This document shows, in pieces, positions 36,094 to 45,007 of a stretch of DNA of 64,000 nt. Positions within the stretch are counted from its first letter, which is position 1. Every line of letters starts with the position of its first letter. The stretch is from Tardiphaga sp. (lineage in GTDB: Bacteria; Pseudomonadota; Alphaproteobacteria; Rhizobiales; Xanthobacteraceae). Under the pieces are notes generated by a model, which did not search any database, was not told the origin of the DNA, and saw only the letters and a program-made list of their open reading frames with translations. Position numbers and translations under genes: made by a program. Where the stretch lies: NCBI GenBank assembly GCA_030147505.1, contig JASBVG010000078.1, positions 1 to 64,000 of the forward strand, given 5' to 3'.

Positions 36094-36109
36094 TTGACGT
36101 GCAAGTCAG
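36094..36109. promoter_or_regulatory. Operator D, 16-bp palindrome in divergent promoter
   Basis: TTGACGTGCAAGTCAG lies between the minus-strand DUF1330 gene (start 36029) and the plus-strand enoyl-CoA hydratase gene (start 36141). Its arms match operators A-C, and its TTGACG could be part of a -35 element for the plus-strand operon. Confidence 0.6.
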
Positions 36110-36140
36110 TCTAAGTCAAGTTTGGTCCGGAGGAACGCCA

Positions 36141-36962
36141 ATGCCAATGAATGACAAGAAAATTCGCGTTGAGATCGAGGGCCGCGTCGCGACCCTTTTT
36201 CTGAGCAACCCGCCAATGAATGTCGTGACGTTGTCGCTTACCCGGCAAATGCACGACGCTCTCGAGAAGCTTGCAGCCGATCCCGGAATTGGCGCTCTGG
36301 TGCTGACGGGCGAAGGTGATCGCGCCTTTTGCGCCGGCTCCGACATCAAGGAATTTCCGCGCCTTGTGGCCGAACAAGGAATCGTTTCGCAGAAGCTCGG
36401 TTATGAGAACGAGACCTATGGCCTCGTCGGAAATTTCCCCAAGCCGACGGTTGCTGCGATTGAGCGGCTGGCGCTTGGTGGAGGTCTGGAACTTGCCGCG
36501 GGCTGCGACCTGATCGTCGCTTCGGAGGATGCTCAGCTCGGGCTTCCCGAAGTGAAGCTCGGTGGCTTTCCTGGTAGCGGTGGGACGGTTCGGGTGACGC
36601 GCAGGATTGGCCTTGGCCGAGCCAACGAAATGATGCTGCTGGGCGACATGCTCGACGCGCCAACCGCGCTGGCATGGGGGCTCATCAATCGCATCGCGCC
36701 GAAGGGGCAGGCTCTATCCGCGGCCCGCGCGCTTGCTGCGCGCCTCGCGATGGGGCCGTCGCAGGCGGCCTATGCCTGCAAGACAGCACTTCGATATGCG
36801 GTTGATTTGCCTGAAGGTGAGGCGATCCGGCGAACGCTCGATCTGAGCGAGGCATTATCTCGAACTCACGATTTCTCGGAAGGTGTCAATGCCTTCATCG
36901 GCAAGCGGCCGGCCAAGTTTTCGGATCCGGTGGACGTGGCGTCCTTTCCGGCCGCTGACTGA
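36141..36962 (+). CDS. Enoyl-CoA hydratase/isomerase (crotonase family)
   Basis: A 273-residue crotonase-fold protein. The oxyanion-hole segments CAGSDIKEF (~70) and LALGGGLELA (~110) are visible, and GLPEVKLGGFPGSGGT carries the expected catalytic Glu region. The start is ATG 36141 with GGAGG seven bases upstream; the frame open from 36099 runs through the operator and is not used. It begins the operon hydratase, acyl-CoA dehydrogenase, CoA-transferase, fused oxidoreductase. The family also includes isomerases and decarboxylases, so hydration is only the most likely reaction. Confidence 0.82.
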   Translation: MPMNDKKIRVEIEGRVATLFLSNPPMNVVTLSLTRQMHDALEKLAADPGIGALVLTGEGDRAFCAGSDIKEFPRLVAEQGIVSQKLGYENETYGLVGNFPKPTVAAIERLALGGGLELAAGCDLIVASEDAQLGLPEVKLGGFPGSGGTVRVTRRIGLGRANEMMLLGDMLDAPTALAWGLINRIAPKGQALSAARALAARLAMGPSQAAYACKTALRYAVDLPEGEAIRRTLDLSEALSRTHDFSEGVNAFIGKRPAKFSDPVDVASFPAAD

Positions 36963-37031
36963 CACATTCGCCGTTAATCGGAACATCTCAAAAGCCACTC
37001 GCAGCGCCATCGTGCGCGAAGGAAACGTACC

Positions 37032-38195
37032 GTGATTGATTTTTCCATTAGCTCCGAAACCCAAATGCTGCTGGAGTCTGTCCGGCGTTTCATCAAGGAG
37101 GAGCTTGCTCCCCATGAAGCCGAGGTTGAGGAGGTACAGTATGTCCGCCCCGAGCTCGCGAAAGAATTGCGCGCCAAGGCCAAGAGCCTGGGCCTGTTCG
37201 CGATGGGCATGCCTGCCGAATTCGGTGGCGGCGGTCTCAGCGCCGTTGATATGTGCCTCTGTGAGGAAGAGTTCGGCTTTACCAAGGATGCGCTTGTTCG
37301 CCGCGCCTTCGGCGCCATTCCGGGGTCCTTGGAGAATTGCGTCGGCGAGCAGCGAGAAAAGTACCTGCTGTCAGCGGTGCGGGGCGACATCAATGTCGCG
37401 CTAGGGATGACGGAGCCGAATGCCGGCTCGGACGCGGCAGGCATCAAGACCGCGGCCCGTCGCGATGGCGACGATTTCATCCTCAACGGGTCCAAGCACT
37501 TCATCAGCGATGCGGACGTCGCTGATGCGTTTATCATTACCGCGGTAACAGATCCGTCGAAGGGCGCCAAAGGCATCAGCGCGTTCCTGATCGACAAGGG
37601 GACGCCGGGCTTCACTGTCGGTCGCATCCAGTACATGATGGGACTGCGTGCGACGAACCATTCCGAGCTCGTCTTCGAGAACGTGCGGCTGTCCAAAGAC
37701 CAGATGCTCGGTCCCGAAGGCTCGGGATTATTCCAGGCACTGTCGACCATCAACCGTGTCCGTCTCGGTATGGTTGGCGGACGTTCCGTTGGCATGGCAC
37801 GCAAGCTGCTTCAGATGTCGATCGACTATGCCAATGAGCGCAAGCAGTTCGGCCAAGCAATTGGTCAGTTCCAGATGGTTCAGGCCATGCTGGCCGACAT
37901 GGCAACGGAGATCTTTGCCGCGCGCATGATGGTTTTGAACGCCGCTTGGGAGACGGATCAGGGATTCGACCCGCGCGAGAAGGTATCGATGGTCAAATAC
38001 TACGCTTCGGAAATGCTCGGCCGAGTGGCCGACAAGGCCGTGCAGATCTTCGGTGGTATGGGCTATTGCCGGGAGATGCCGCTTGAACAGCTGTATCGTG
38101 ACGCGCGCGTCTACCGGATCTTTGACGGAGCATCCGATATCCATCGCGCCGTGATTGCACGTAGCCTCCTGAAAAACGGCCGCCAGGCTCTTTGA
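37032..38195 (+). CDS. Acyl-CoA dehydrogenase
   Basis: A 387-residue FAD flavoenzyme that forms the 2,3-double bond of an acyl-CoA and passes electrons to ETF. The motifs GMTEPNAGSDAAG (~118) and GFTVGRIQYMMG are those of the family, as is QIFGGMGYCREMPLEQLYRDARVYRI near the end (read in parts). The position of the usual catalytic Glu (YEGT) reads FDGA, so the base would be Asp, as in the ACAD10/11-like subgroup. The start is GTG 37032. It lies 69 bases after the hydratase and 16 before the CoA-transferase. EtfBA, encoded at 43062-44743, is its natural electron acceptor. Confidence 0.87.
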   Translation: MIDFSISSETQMLLESVRRFIKEELAPHEAEVEEVQYVRPELAKELRAKAKSLGLFAMGMPAEFGGGGLSAVDMCLCEEEFGFTKDALVRRAFGAIPGSLENCVGEQREKYLLSAVRGDINVALGMTEPNAGSDAAGIKTAARRDGDDFILNGSKHFISDADVADAFIITAVTDPSKGAKGISAFLIDKGTPGFTVGRIQYMMGLRATNHSELVFENVRLSKDQMLGPEGSGLFQALSTINRVRLGMVGGRSVGMARKLLQMSIDYANERKQFGQAIGQFQMVQAMLADMATEIFAARMMVLNAAWETDQGFDPREKVSMVKYYASEMLGRVADKAVQIFGGMGYCREMPLEQLYRDARVYRIFDGASDIHRAVIARSLLKNGRQAL

Positions 38196-38211
38196 TCCAT
38201 TAGCGAGACGA

Positions 38212-39432
38212 GTGAAAACGATGCTCAATGGCATGCGGGTGCTAGGCTTCACCCATTTTGTGCAAGGCCCGGCCGCCTCGCAGTATCTCGCCGATCTCGG
38301 CGCAGACGTCATCAAGATCGAACCACTCACCGGCGCGTTCGAGCGTGGCTATGCAGCAGATTCCGTCTTCGTCGACGGCTTCAGCGCGACTTTCTTTTCA
38401 GTCAACCGCAACAAGCGGTCGATCGCAGTTGACTTGAAGAGCCCGCGTGGCCGTGAGGTGATCATTTCGTTGATCAAGACGGCTGATGTCATCATCGAGA
38501 ATTATCGCGGCGGCGTGCTCGATCGCCTTGGCTTTGGCTACGAGGCGGTCAAGGCGATAAAGCCCGATATCATCTACGCTTCGGCAACAGGGTGGGGATC
38601 GTCCGGGCCCATGGCTTCGGCGCCGGGACAAGACCTGCTCGTCCAGGCGCGCTGCGGACTGATCTCCGTCACCGGCAACCTCGATGCGGCTCCGACCGTG
38701 ACGGGCGTTCCCGTAGTGGACCAGCACGGTGCGGCTCTGCTCGCGATGGCCGTAAGCGCCGCTTATGCAAAGAAGCTTGCTACGGGTGAGGGGACACGGA
38801 TCGAATCGAATCTGCTCAGCGCGGGGCTCGATCTGCAGTGCGAGTCCATGGCTGCCTACTATTCCGGAGCGCGAGGGCCTGATCGGATGGTGCGCGATCA
38901 CCGGCTGGCTTCATGGTTTCTCCCGGCGCCCTATGGGGTGTTTCACCTGGCCGATTGTCATGCGGTGATCAGTCTTGGCGGCGATATCGAGAAGTTCGCG
39001 GGCGCGATCGGCACCCCTGAGCTGATGGAGCTCGCAGGAGATCGCATGGAAAATCGCGATGCCTTCATGCGCGTGCTGGGCGATGAATTGAAAGGCTGGA
39101 CATATGACCGGCTCGACAAGGCGCTGGCACCACATGGACTTTGGTACGAGCGCGTCCAGGATTACGACGCCGTGCGGCAGGACCCGCAGGTCGTTCACAA
39201 TGAGTCGTTTCAGGAATTCGCAATTGGCGACCAGACGGGGACGGTGCTTGCGCATCCCGTCCGTTATGACGGCAAGGTTCCTGAGTTCCGACGCATGCCG
39301 CGAGGGCTTGGTGCCGACACCCGCGAAGTTCTCGCGGACGCTGGCTGGAGCACTGGCGATATCGAGACGCTCGTGCGCGAAGGGGTTGTCGGTACGGGTC
39401 CTGCGGAAACACTGGTCAAGGCGCAATCCTGA
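38212..39432 (+). CDS. Class III CoA-transferase (CaiB/BaiF family), copy 2
   Basis: A 406-residue paralogue of the enzyme at 17320, with GADVIKIEP near residue 31 and PGQDLLVQA containing the expected covalent aspartate D141. The start is GTG 38212; ATG 38221 is a near alternative. The stop overlaps the next start by one base (TGATG). Its place between an acyl-CoA dehydrogenase and a 2-oxo acid oxidoreductase suggests it loads CoA onto the dehydrogenase substrate. Confidence 0.85.
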   Translation: MKTMLNGMRVLGFTHFVQGPAASQYLADLGADVIKIEPLTGAFERGYAADSVFVDGFSATFFSVNRNKRSIAVDLKSPRGREVIISLIKTADVIIENYRGGVLDRLGFGYEAVKAIKPDIIYASATGWGSSGPMASAPGQDLLVQARCGLISVTGNLDAAPTVTGVPVVDQHGAALLAMAVSAAYAKKLATGEGTRIESNLLSAGLDLQCESMAAYYSGARGPDRMVRDHRLASWFLPAPYGVFHLADCHAVISLGGDIEKFAGAIGTPELMELAGDRMENRDAFMRVLGDELKGWTYDRLDKALAPHGLWYERVQDYDAVRQDPQVVHNESFQEFAIGDQTGTVLAHPVRYDGKVPEFRRMPRGLGADTREVLADAGWSTGDIETLVREGVVGTGPAETLVKAQS

Positions 39433-42400
39433 TGAATATTCCGCTGCGGGACGTCTCCTTGCTGGACCGCTACACCCAGTCTTCCGGCGTGCTTTTTCTC
39501 AATGGAACGCAAGCGCTCGTGAGACTCCTGCTCGTACAGCGCGAGCGGGACCGCAAAGCGGGACTGAACACGGCGGGGTTCGTGTCGGGATATCGTGGTT
39601 CGCCACTTGGCGGCTTCGATATGGAGTTGTGGCGCTCTCAGAAATTCCTGAAAGAGTCAGGAATTGTATTCCAGCCAGGCGTGAATGAGGATCTGGCTGC
39701 GACGTCGGTCTGGGGTACGCAGCAGATTGACAGCCTGCCTGGCAAGACGGTCGATGGCGTGTTCGCCATGTGGTACGGCAAAGGGCCAGGGGTCGATCGC
39801 TCCGGTGATCCGTTCAAGCATGGCAACTACGCCGGCACCACGGAGCATGGTGGCGTGCTCGTCGTCTTCGGCGACGATCATCCGGGCAAGTCGTCGACGG
39901 TTGCACATCAGAGCGAACAGGCGCTGGCCGCCAATCTGATTCCCTCTTTGTATCCTTCGAACGTTCAGGAGATCATCGAGTATGGTCTTCATGGTTGGGC
40001 GATGTCGCGCCATACCGGCCTTTGGGTTGGATTGAAAACCGTCAACGAAACCGTTGAAACGACGTCGACCGTTTCGCTTACGGATGGCGAGCCGTTGATC
40101 AGCCCGCTGAATGCCCATGAGCCGAATGCTGCCATACGCCCGCAGCCAGATTACGGGCCTCAGCGCGACGAAACGGCAGTGATCAGGCATCGTCTGCCGC
40201 GGATTCATGAATATGCGCGCGTCAACAGGCTGGATAAGCGACATGTCGGCAAGGCCGGAGCCCGCCTTGGCGTCGTGACATCGGGAAAAACCTATGCCGA
40301 TCTCATCGATGCGCTGAACCTGCTGGGTATCGATCAGGCCCGCGCCGAATTTTTGGGGCTGTCGGTCTACAAGGTTGGCCTGATTTGGCCGCTGGAGCCG
40401 ACCGGACTTGTCGAGTTTGCCGAGGGGTGCGAGGAGCTGTTTTTCGTCGAGGAGAAGCGGGCATTTCTGGAAGATCAGGCGGCCAAGATCCTGTTCAACC
40501 GGTCGGTGCGCCCTCGGCTGATCGGCAAGGAAGATCTCGACGGCAACGCACTTCTGCCTTCGGATATACAGCTCAATCCAGTCATCATTGCCCAGGCATT
40601 GGTGGCGCGTCTTGTTGCGCTTGGGGTGGCAGATCCCGCGTTGCAGGACGCGCTCGCGAAGTCGAATCCCGGAAAGGCTCCGGCTTCTGCCCAAGGGCAG
40701 GCGGTGCGCGTACCTTATTTCTGCTCGGGATGCCCGCACAACACGTCGACCAAAGTGCCCGAAGGGTCGATCGCGATGTCCGGCATTGGTTGTCATTCGA
40801 TGGCGATGTGGATGAATCGCGACACCGTGAAGCCGGTGCAGATGGGGGCGGAAGGGGCGAATTGGATCGGCCTCTCGCATTTCACCACCACGAAGCATGT
40901 TTTCCAGAATTTGGGCGACGGCACCTATTCCCATTCGGGTCTGCTCGCCATTCGCGCTGCGGTGCTGTCCGGGGTCAACATCACCTACAAAATCCTGGCC
41001 AATGACGCTGTCGCGATGACGGGCGGCCAGCCGGTGGAAGGCGCTTTGGCCACCGATGCGATCGTGCGACAGGTGCTGGCTGAAGGCGTCAAGCGTGTGG
41101 TCGTGGTCACCGACGATGTCGAGCGAACATCGGTCAGTATCGCCGGTGTCGATGTGGTGGCGCGCGACCAGCTACAGCGCATTCAGACCGAACTCAGTCA
41201 AACCGCGAGCACTACGGTGCTCGTTTATGAGCAGGTTTGCGCGGCCGAAAAGCGGCGTCGCCGTAAGCGAAATCTGATGCCTGATCCACCTCAGCGCGTT
41301 TTCATCAATGAGGATGTCTGCGAAGGCTGCGGCGACTGTTCGGTTCAGTCCAACTGCGTCAGCATCGTGCCGGTGGAAACCGATCTTGGCCGTAAGCGAC
41401 GCATCGATCAATCGTCCTGCAACAAGGACTTCTCCTGTGTTGAGGGTTTTTGTCCCTCATTTGTGTCCGTCGAAGGTGGCAAGCTGCGCAAGGGGGACGG
41501 ACAGGTCGATCGCAGCCGCTTCGCAACATTGCCTGAAGTCCGCGATGTCGAGTTTGATCAGTATAGCGTTCTTATTACGGGTGTTGGTGGTACCGGCGTC
41601 GTCACGATCGGGAGCGTGCTGGCGATGGCCGCAAACCTCGCTGGCAAGGCTGCCAACGCCTACAACATGACCGGGCTTGCGCAGAAGGGCGGAGCCGTTT
41701 TCAGTCATCTCCGCATCGCGTCGTCGCCGGACCAGCTCGCGAGCGCGATGGTAGGGCCGGGCAGTGCCGATCTGCTGCTAGGGTGCGATCTTGTCGCAGC
41801 TGCGAGCGCCGATGGGCTCAGGAGTTGCGCGCCCTCGAAGACGCGCGCACTGCTGTCTGCAGATCCGATTCCGACGGCAGCGTTCCAGGCCGATGGAGAC
41901 TATCGGATCGATCAGCGCAAGCTCGTCGACCTCATCGAAGCCGTGTCCCAAGCGAGCCAGCTCACGGATGCGGATGCGATCGCGGAACAGATGCTCGGAG
42001 ATCGCATCGGCGCCAACATGTTCATGGTTGGCTATGCTTATCAGCAGGGATGGCTGCCGCTGCCGCTTCCCGCGATTCGCAAGGCGATTGAGCTGAACGG
42101 GGCTTCCGTGCAATTCAACCTGGATGCGTTTGACCTTGGCCGTCTTGCGGTCGTCGAGCCGGCTGCCGTGCAGGCGCGTCGCCGTGCGGCTCCGGTGGCC
42201 GACACCTGCGACGCTATCCTCGCACATCGCACAGGACTCTTGACGCGTTATCAGAATGCGCAGTGGGCCAATCGTTACGCCGGGTGGGTCAAGCGTGTAC
42301 GTGAAGCAGAAGAACGCGTCGTTCCGGGTTCGGAGAAGCTTTCGAAAGCGGTGGCGGTCCATCTGGCCAAGCTCATGTCGTACAAGGACGAATACGAGGT

Positions 42401-42848
42401 CGCCCGGCTGTACGCGGATGAGAGTTGGCGCTCGCGCCTTGATGAGACCTTTGTGGATTACAAGCGAATATCGGTTTGGCTATCGCCGCCGCTGCTTGCG
42501 CCCATGGATAAGGCGCGGGGACGCCCAAAGAAGGTCAAGTTCGGTTCTTGGGTATTGCCTGTCTTCAATGTTCTCGCGCGACTGAAGTGGCTTCGTGGTA
42601 CGCGCCTCGATCCGTTCGGATGGACGTCCGAGCGACGGAGCGAACGCAAGCTCATCGCGGATTATGAGGGCCAACTGGAGCTGATTATATCGGGGCTCAA
42701 TCCAGGCTCACTTGCTGTGGCATTAGAACTGGCCACGCTCCCCGACAGCATCCGTGGTTTTGGCGCGAGGAAGGAAGCTTCGATAAAGTTGGCCGAAAAT
42801 CGGGCAAACTTTCTCGTTGATCGGCTGCTGACGCCGACCTCGGGGTGA
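39432..42848 (+). CDS. Fused indolepyruvate:ferredoxin oxidoreductase (IorAB-like)
   Basis: An 1138-residue single-chain 2-oxoacid oxidoreductase that decarboxylates aryl- or branched 2-oxo acids to acyl-CoA and reduces ferredoxin. The N-terminal pyrimidine-domain part includes GFVSGYRGSPLGG. A thiamine-diphosphate domain lies near residue 450 (GIGCHSMAMW, then GAEGANWIG). Two cysteine clusters near 628-675 (CEGCGDCSVQSNC and CNKDFSCVEGFC) would hold Fe-S clusters. The gamma domain starts near 714 (ITGVGGTGVVTIG). Long fused versions occur in aerobic proteobacteria. It is translationally coupled to the CoA-transferase; a 2-oxo acid made by the GlcD-type oxidase could be its substrate. Confidence 0.88.
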   Translation: MNIPLRDVSLLDRYTQSSGVLFLNGTQALVRLLLVQRERDRKAGLNTAGFVSGYRGSPLGGFDMELWRSQKFLKESGIVFQPGVNEDLAATSVWGTQQIDSLPGKTVDGVFAMWYGKGPGVDRSGDPFKHGNYAGTTEHGGVLVVFGDDHPGKSSTVAHQSEQALAANLIPSLYPSNVQEIIEYGLHGWAMSRHTGLWVGLKTVNETVETTSTVSLTDGEPLISPLNAHEPNAAIRPQPDYGPQRDETAVIRHRLPRIHEYARVNRLDKRHVGKAGARLGVVTSGKTYADLIDALNLLGIDQARAEFLGLSVYKVGLIWPLEPTGLVEFAEGCEELFFVEEKRAFLEDQAAKILFNRSVRPRLIGKEDLDGNALLPSDIQLNPVIIAQALVARLVALGVADPALQDALAKSNPGKAPASAQGQAVRVPYFCSGCPHNTSTKVPEGSIAMSGIGCHSMAMWMNRDTVKPVQMGAEGANWIGLSHFTTTKHVFQNLGDGTYSHSGLLAIRAAVLSGVNITYKILANDAVAMTGGQPVEGALATDAIVRQVLAEGVKRVVVVTDDVERTSVSIAGVDVVARDQLQRIQTELSQTASTTVLVYEQVCAAEKRRRRKRNLMPDPPQRVFINEDVCEGCGDCSVQSNCVSIVPVETDLGRKRRIDQSSCNKDFSCVEGFCPSFVSVEGGKLRKGDGQVDRSRFATLPEVRDVEFDQYSVLITGVGGTGVVTIGSVLAMAANLAGKAANAYNMTGLAQKGGAVFSHLRIASSPDQLASAMVGPGSADLLLGCDLVAAASADGLRSCAPSKTRALLSADPIPTAAFQADGDYRIDQRKLVDLIEAVSQASQLTDADAIAEQMLGDRIGANMFMVGYAYQQGWLPLPLPAIRKAIELNGASVQFNLDAFDLGRLAVVEPAAVQARRRAAPVADTCDAILAHRTGLLTRYQNAQWANRYAGWVKRVREAEERVVPGSEKLSKAVAVHLAKLMSYKDEYEVARLYADESWRSRLDETFVDYKRISVWLSPPLLAPMDKARGRPKKVKFGSWVLPVFNVLARLKWLRGTRLDPFGWTSERRSERKLIADYEGQLELIISGLNPGSLAVALELATLPDSIRGFGARKEASIKLAENRANFLVDRLLTPTSG

Positions 42849-42865
42849 GTGTCGCTGCTGGACCC

Positions 42866-43009
42866 ATGTCTGTACCATCCGGTACCGTTCGGCCCAAGAA
42901 CGATTTAGATAGGGTTTTCGCGGACGAAATGTTCGGCACGCGGCATCCGGCGACGCTCGCAGTGGAGCTGACACGTTTCGCTCTGACGCATCGTGATATT
43001 TATAGTTAG
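42866..43009 (+). CDS. Possible small protein downstream of the oxidoreductase gene
   Basis: A 47-codon frame starts at ATG 42866, 17 bases after the oxidoreductase stop, and ends at TAG 43009. The composition (RVFADEMFGTRHPATLAVELTR) looks protein-like rather than random, but I know no family and the ribosome binding site is weak. It could be a remnant of a longer gene. Confidence 0.3.
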   Translation: MSVPSGTVRPKNDLDRVFADEMFGTRHPATLAVELTRFALTHRDIYS

Positions 43010-43061
43010 TGCGACTGTAGAAACCGCGTCATGAATGGCCGGTGTTGGAGAAAGGGTGTTG

Positions 43062-43811
43062 ATGAAGGTTCTGGTACCGGTCAAGCGGGTGGTCGATTAC
43101 AACGTCAAGGTTCGCGTCAAGGGCGACGGATCGGGCGTCGAACTCGCCAACGTGAAGATGTCGATGAATCCGTTCGACGAAATCGCCGTCGAGGAAGCCC
43201 TGCGTCTCAAGGAAGCCGGCAAGGCGACGGAAGTCGTTGTCGTCTCCATCGGGCCGCAGCAGGCCACCGAGACGCTGCGCACCGGTCTCGCCATGGGCGC
43301 CGATCGCGGCATCCTGGTGAAGGTCGACGGCACCGTTGAGCCGCTCGCTGTTGCCAAGATCCTCAAGAAGGTCGCTGACGAAGAGAAGCCGGGCCTCGTC
43401 ATTCTCGGCAAACAGGCGATCGACGACGACTCGAACCAGACCGGCCAAATGCTGGCCGCGCTGCTCGGCTGGGCCCAGGCGACTTTCGCCAACAAGCTCG
43501 TGGTCGAGGGCGACGACATCACCGTGACCCGTGAAGTCGACGGCGGCCTGCAGACCGTGAAGGTCAAGGCACCGGCGATAGTCACCACCGATCTTCGTCT
43601 CAACGAGCCGCGCTACGCGTCGCTGCCGAACATCATGAAGGCGAAGAAGAAGCCGATCGACGAAAAGACTGCCGATGCCTACGGCGTCGACGTGTCGCCG
43701 CGTCTCGAAATCGTCAAGACCTCCGAACCGGCAGGCCGCAAGGCCGGCGTCAAAGTCAAGGACGTCGCTGAACTGGTGTCGAAGCTCAAGACCGAAGCCG
43801 GGGTGCTCTAA
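43062..43811 (+). CDS. etfB: Electron transfer flavoprotein beta subunit
   Basis: A 249-residue EtfB. The N-terminal [14 protein letters not shown] and [17 protein letters not shown] motifs are diagnostic, and the AMP-binding region is intact. The start is ATG 43062 (GGAG/AAAGGG upstream); the open frame from 43035 adds nine non-homologous residues. Together with EtfA it accepts electrons from acyl-CoA dehydrogenases and passes them to ETF:quinone oxidoreductase. Codon use (strong C/G third positions) looks more like a highly expressed housekeeping gene than the preceding cluster. Confidence 0.96.
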   Translation: MKVLVPVKRVVDYNVKVRVKGDGSGVELANVKMSMNPFDEIAVEEALRLKEAGKATEVVVVSIGPQQATETLRTGLAMGADRGILVKVDGTVEPLAVAKILKKVADEEKPGLVILGKQAIDDDSNQTGQMLAALLGWAQATFANKLVVEGDDITVTREVDGGLQTVKVKAPAIVTTDLRLNEPRYASLPNIMKAKKKPIDEKTADAYGVDVSPRLEIVKTSEPAGRKAGVKVKDVAELVSKLKTEAGVL

Positions 43812-44743
43812 TGGCTATTCTTCTTCTCGCAGACCACGACAACGCCTCGCTCAAGGACTCCACCAACAAGGTGCTGACCGCTGCCACCGAAATCGGTGGT
43901 GACGTGCATGTCCTCGTTGCCGGCCAAAACGCCAAGCCCGCTGCCGAAGCCGCCGCGAAGCTCAAGGGCGTCGCAAAAGTTCTGCTGGCTGACAACGAAG
44001 CCTATGCCCATGATCTCGCCGAGCCGCTGGCCGCGCTGATCGTCAAGCTGGCCCCGGCCTACGATGTCATCATCGCTGCCGCCACCACGCGGTCAAAGAA
44101 CACCATGCCGCGCGTCGCTGCTTTGCTCGACGTGATGCAGGTGTCGGAGATCACCAAGGTCGTCGCGCCCGACACGTTTGAGCGTCCGATCTATGCCGGC
44201 AACGCGATCCAGACCGTGAAGTCGAAAGACGCCAAGAAGGTCATCACCGTCCGCACCTCTACCTTTGCCGCAGCCGGCGAAGGCGGCAGCGCGTCGGTGG
44301 AAGACACCGCGGCAGCCGAGAATCCCGGCCTGTCCACTTTTGTCAGCGAAGACATGGCGAAGAGCGATCGTCCGGAACTGACCTCGGCGAAGATCATCGT
44401 CTCCGGTGGCCGCGCCATGCAGAGCCGCGAGAACTTCACCAAATATATCGAGCCGCTCGCCGACAAGCTCGGCGCCGGCGTCGGCGCTTCGCGCGCGGCG
44501 GTGGATGCCGGCTATGCGCCGAACGACTGGCAGGTCGGCCAGACCGGCAAGGTGGTCGCTCCGGAGCTCTATGTCGCCATCGGCATCTCGGGCGCCATCC
44601 AGCATCTCGCCGGCATGAAGGACTCCAAGGTGATCGTCGCGATCAACAAGGACGAAGACGCGCCGATCTTCCAGGTTGCCGATTACGGTCTGGTCGCCGA
44701 CCTCTACCAGGCGGTGCCGGAACTGACCTACGCGATCGGCTGA
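43811..44743 (+). CDS. etfA: Electron transfer flavoprotein alpha subunit
   Basis: A 310-residue EtfA, overlapping etfB by one base (TAATG). The C-terminal FAD domain is complete: [37 protein letters not shown] (in parts), [12 protein letters not shown] and [20 protein letters not shown]. In related genera I expect a 3-hydroxybutyryl-CoA dehydrogenase gene next; here the IS110 array begins 120 bases downstream instead. Confidence 0.96.
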   Translation: MAILLLADHDNASLKDSTNKVLTAATEIGGDVHVLVAGQNAKPAAEAAAKLKGVAKVLLADNEAYAHDLAEPLAALIVKLAPAYDVIIAAATTRSKNTMPRVAALLDVMQVSEITKVVAPDTFERPIYAGNAIQTVKSKDAKKVITVRTSTFAAAGEGGSASVEDTAAAENPGLSTFVSEDMAKSDRPELTSAKIIVSGGRAMQSRENFTKYIEPLADKLGAGVGASRAAVDAGYAPNDWQVGQTGKVVAPELYVAIGISGAIQHLAGMKDSKVIVAINKDEDAPIFQVADYGLVADLYQAVPELTYAIG

Positions 44744-44862
44744 GGGCTTGATCCGAATTTGCATCGCCCGCGTTTTCCTGACGTGGGCGGCCCGGCCCGT
44801 GTGTTCCGCGATCGAGACGTTTTCGACGTCCGATATAAATTACGTAAAGCCGACATCGCTGC

Positions 44863-45007
44863 GACCGCAACGACCAACTGCCGCAACGTCAAAAAAGTAC
44901 TTGCCATGTGGGTGTCATCCACAGTGATGGCGTGGATGGCGTCCGCTACCGGCATCTGATGTGCCAAAGTGAGTCGTTGTCAGATTCACTGAAGGGAGCC
45001 ATCCACG
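44863..45007 (+). ncRNA. Candidate bridge RNA / structured leader of IS110 unit 1
   Basis: The non-coding leader holds a 13-bp stem with G-U pairs allowed (44910-44922 with 44932-44944) and a smaller hairpin GGCATCTGATGTGCC (44951-44965) ahead of the transposase ribosome binding site. Both hairpins recur in unit 2. IS110 recombinases are known to use a bridge RNA from the element's non-coding end; that this is one is inference. Confidence 0.4.

Noticed and set aside
44767-44789. GC-rich hairpin after etfA (GCCCGCG...CGTGGGC) as a terminator
   Set aside because: One mismatch/G-T pair in a seven-base stem and no T-run; too weak to call.
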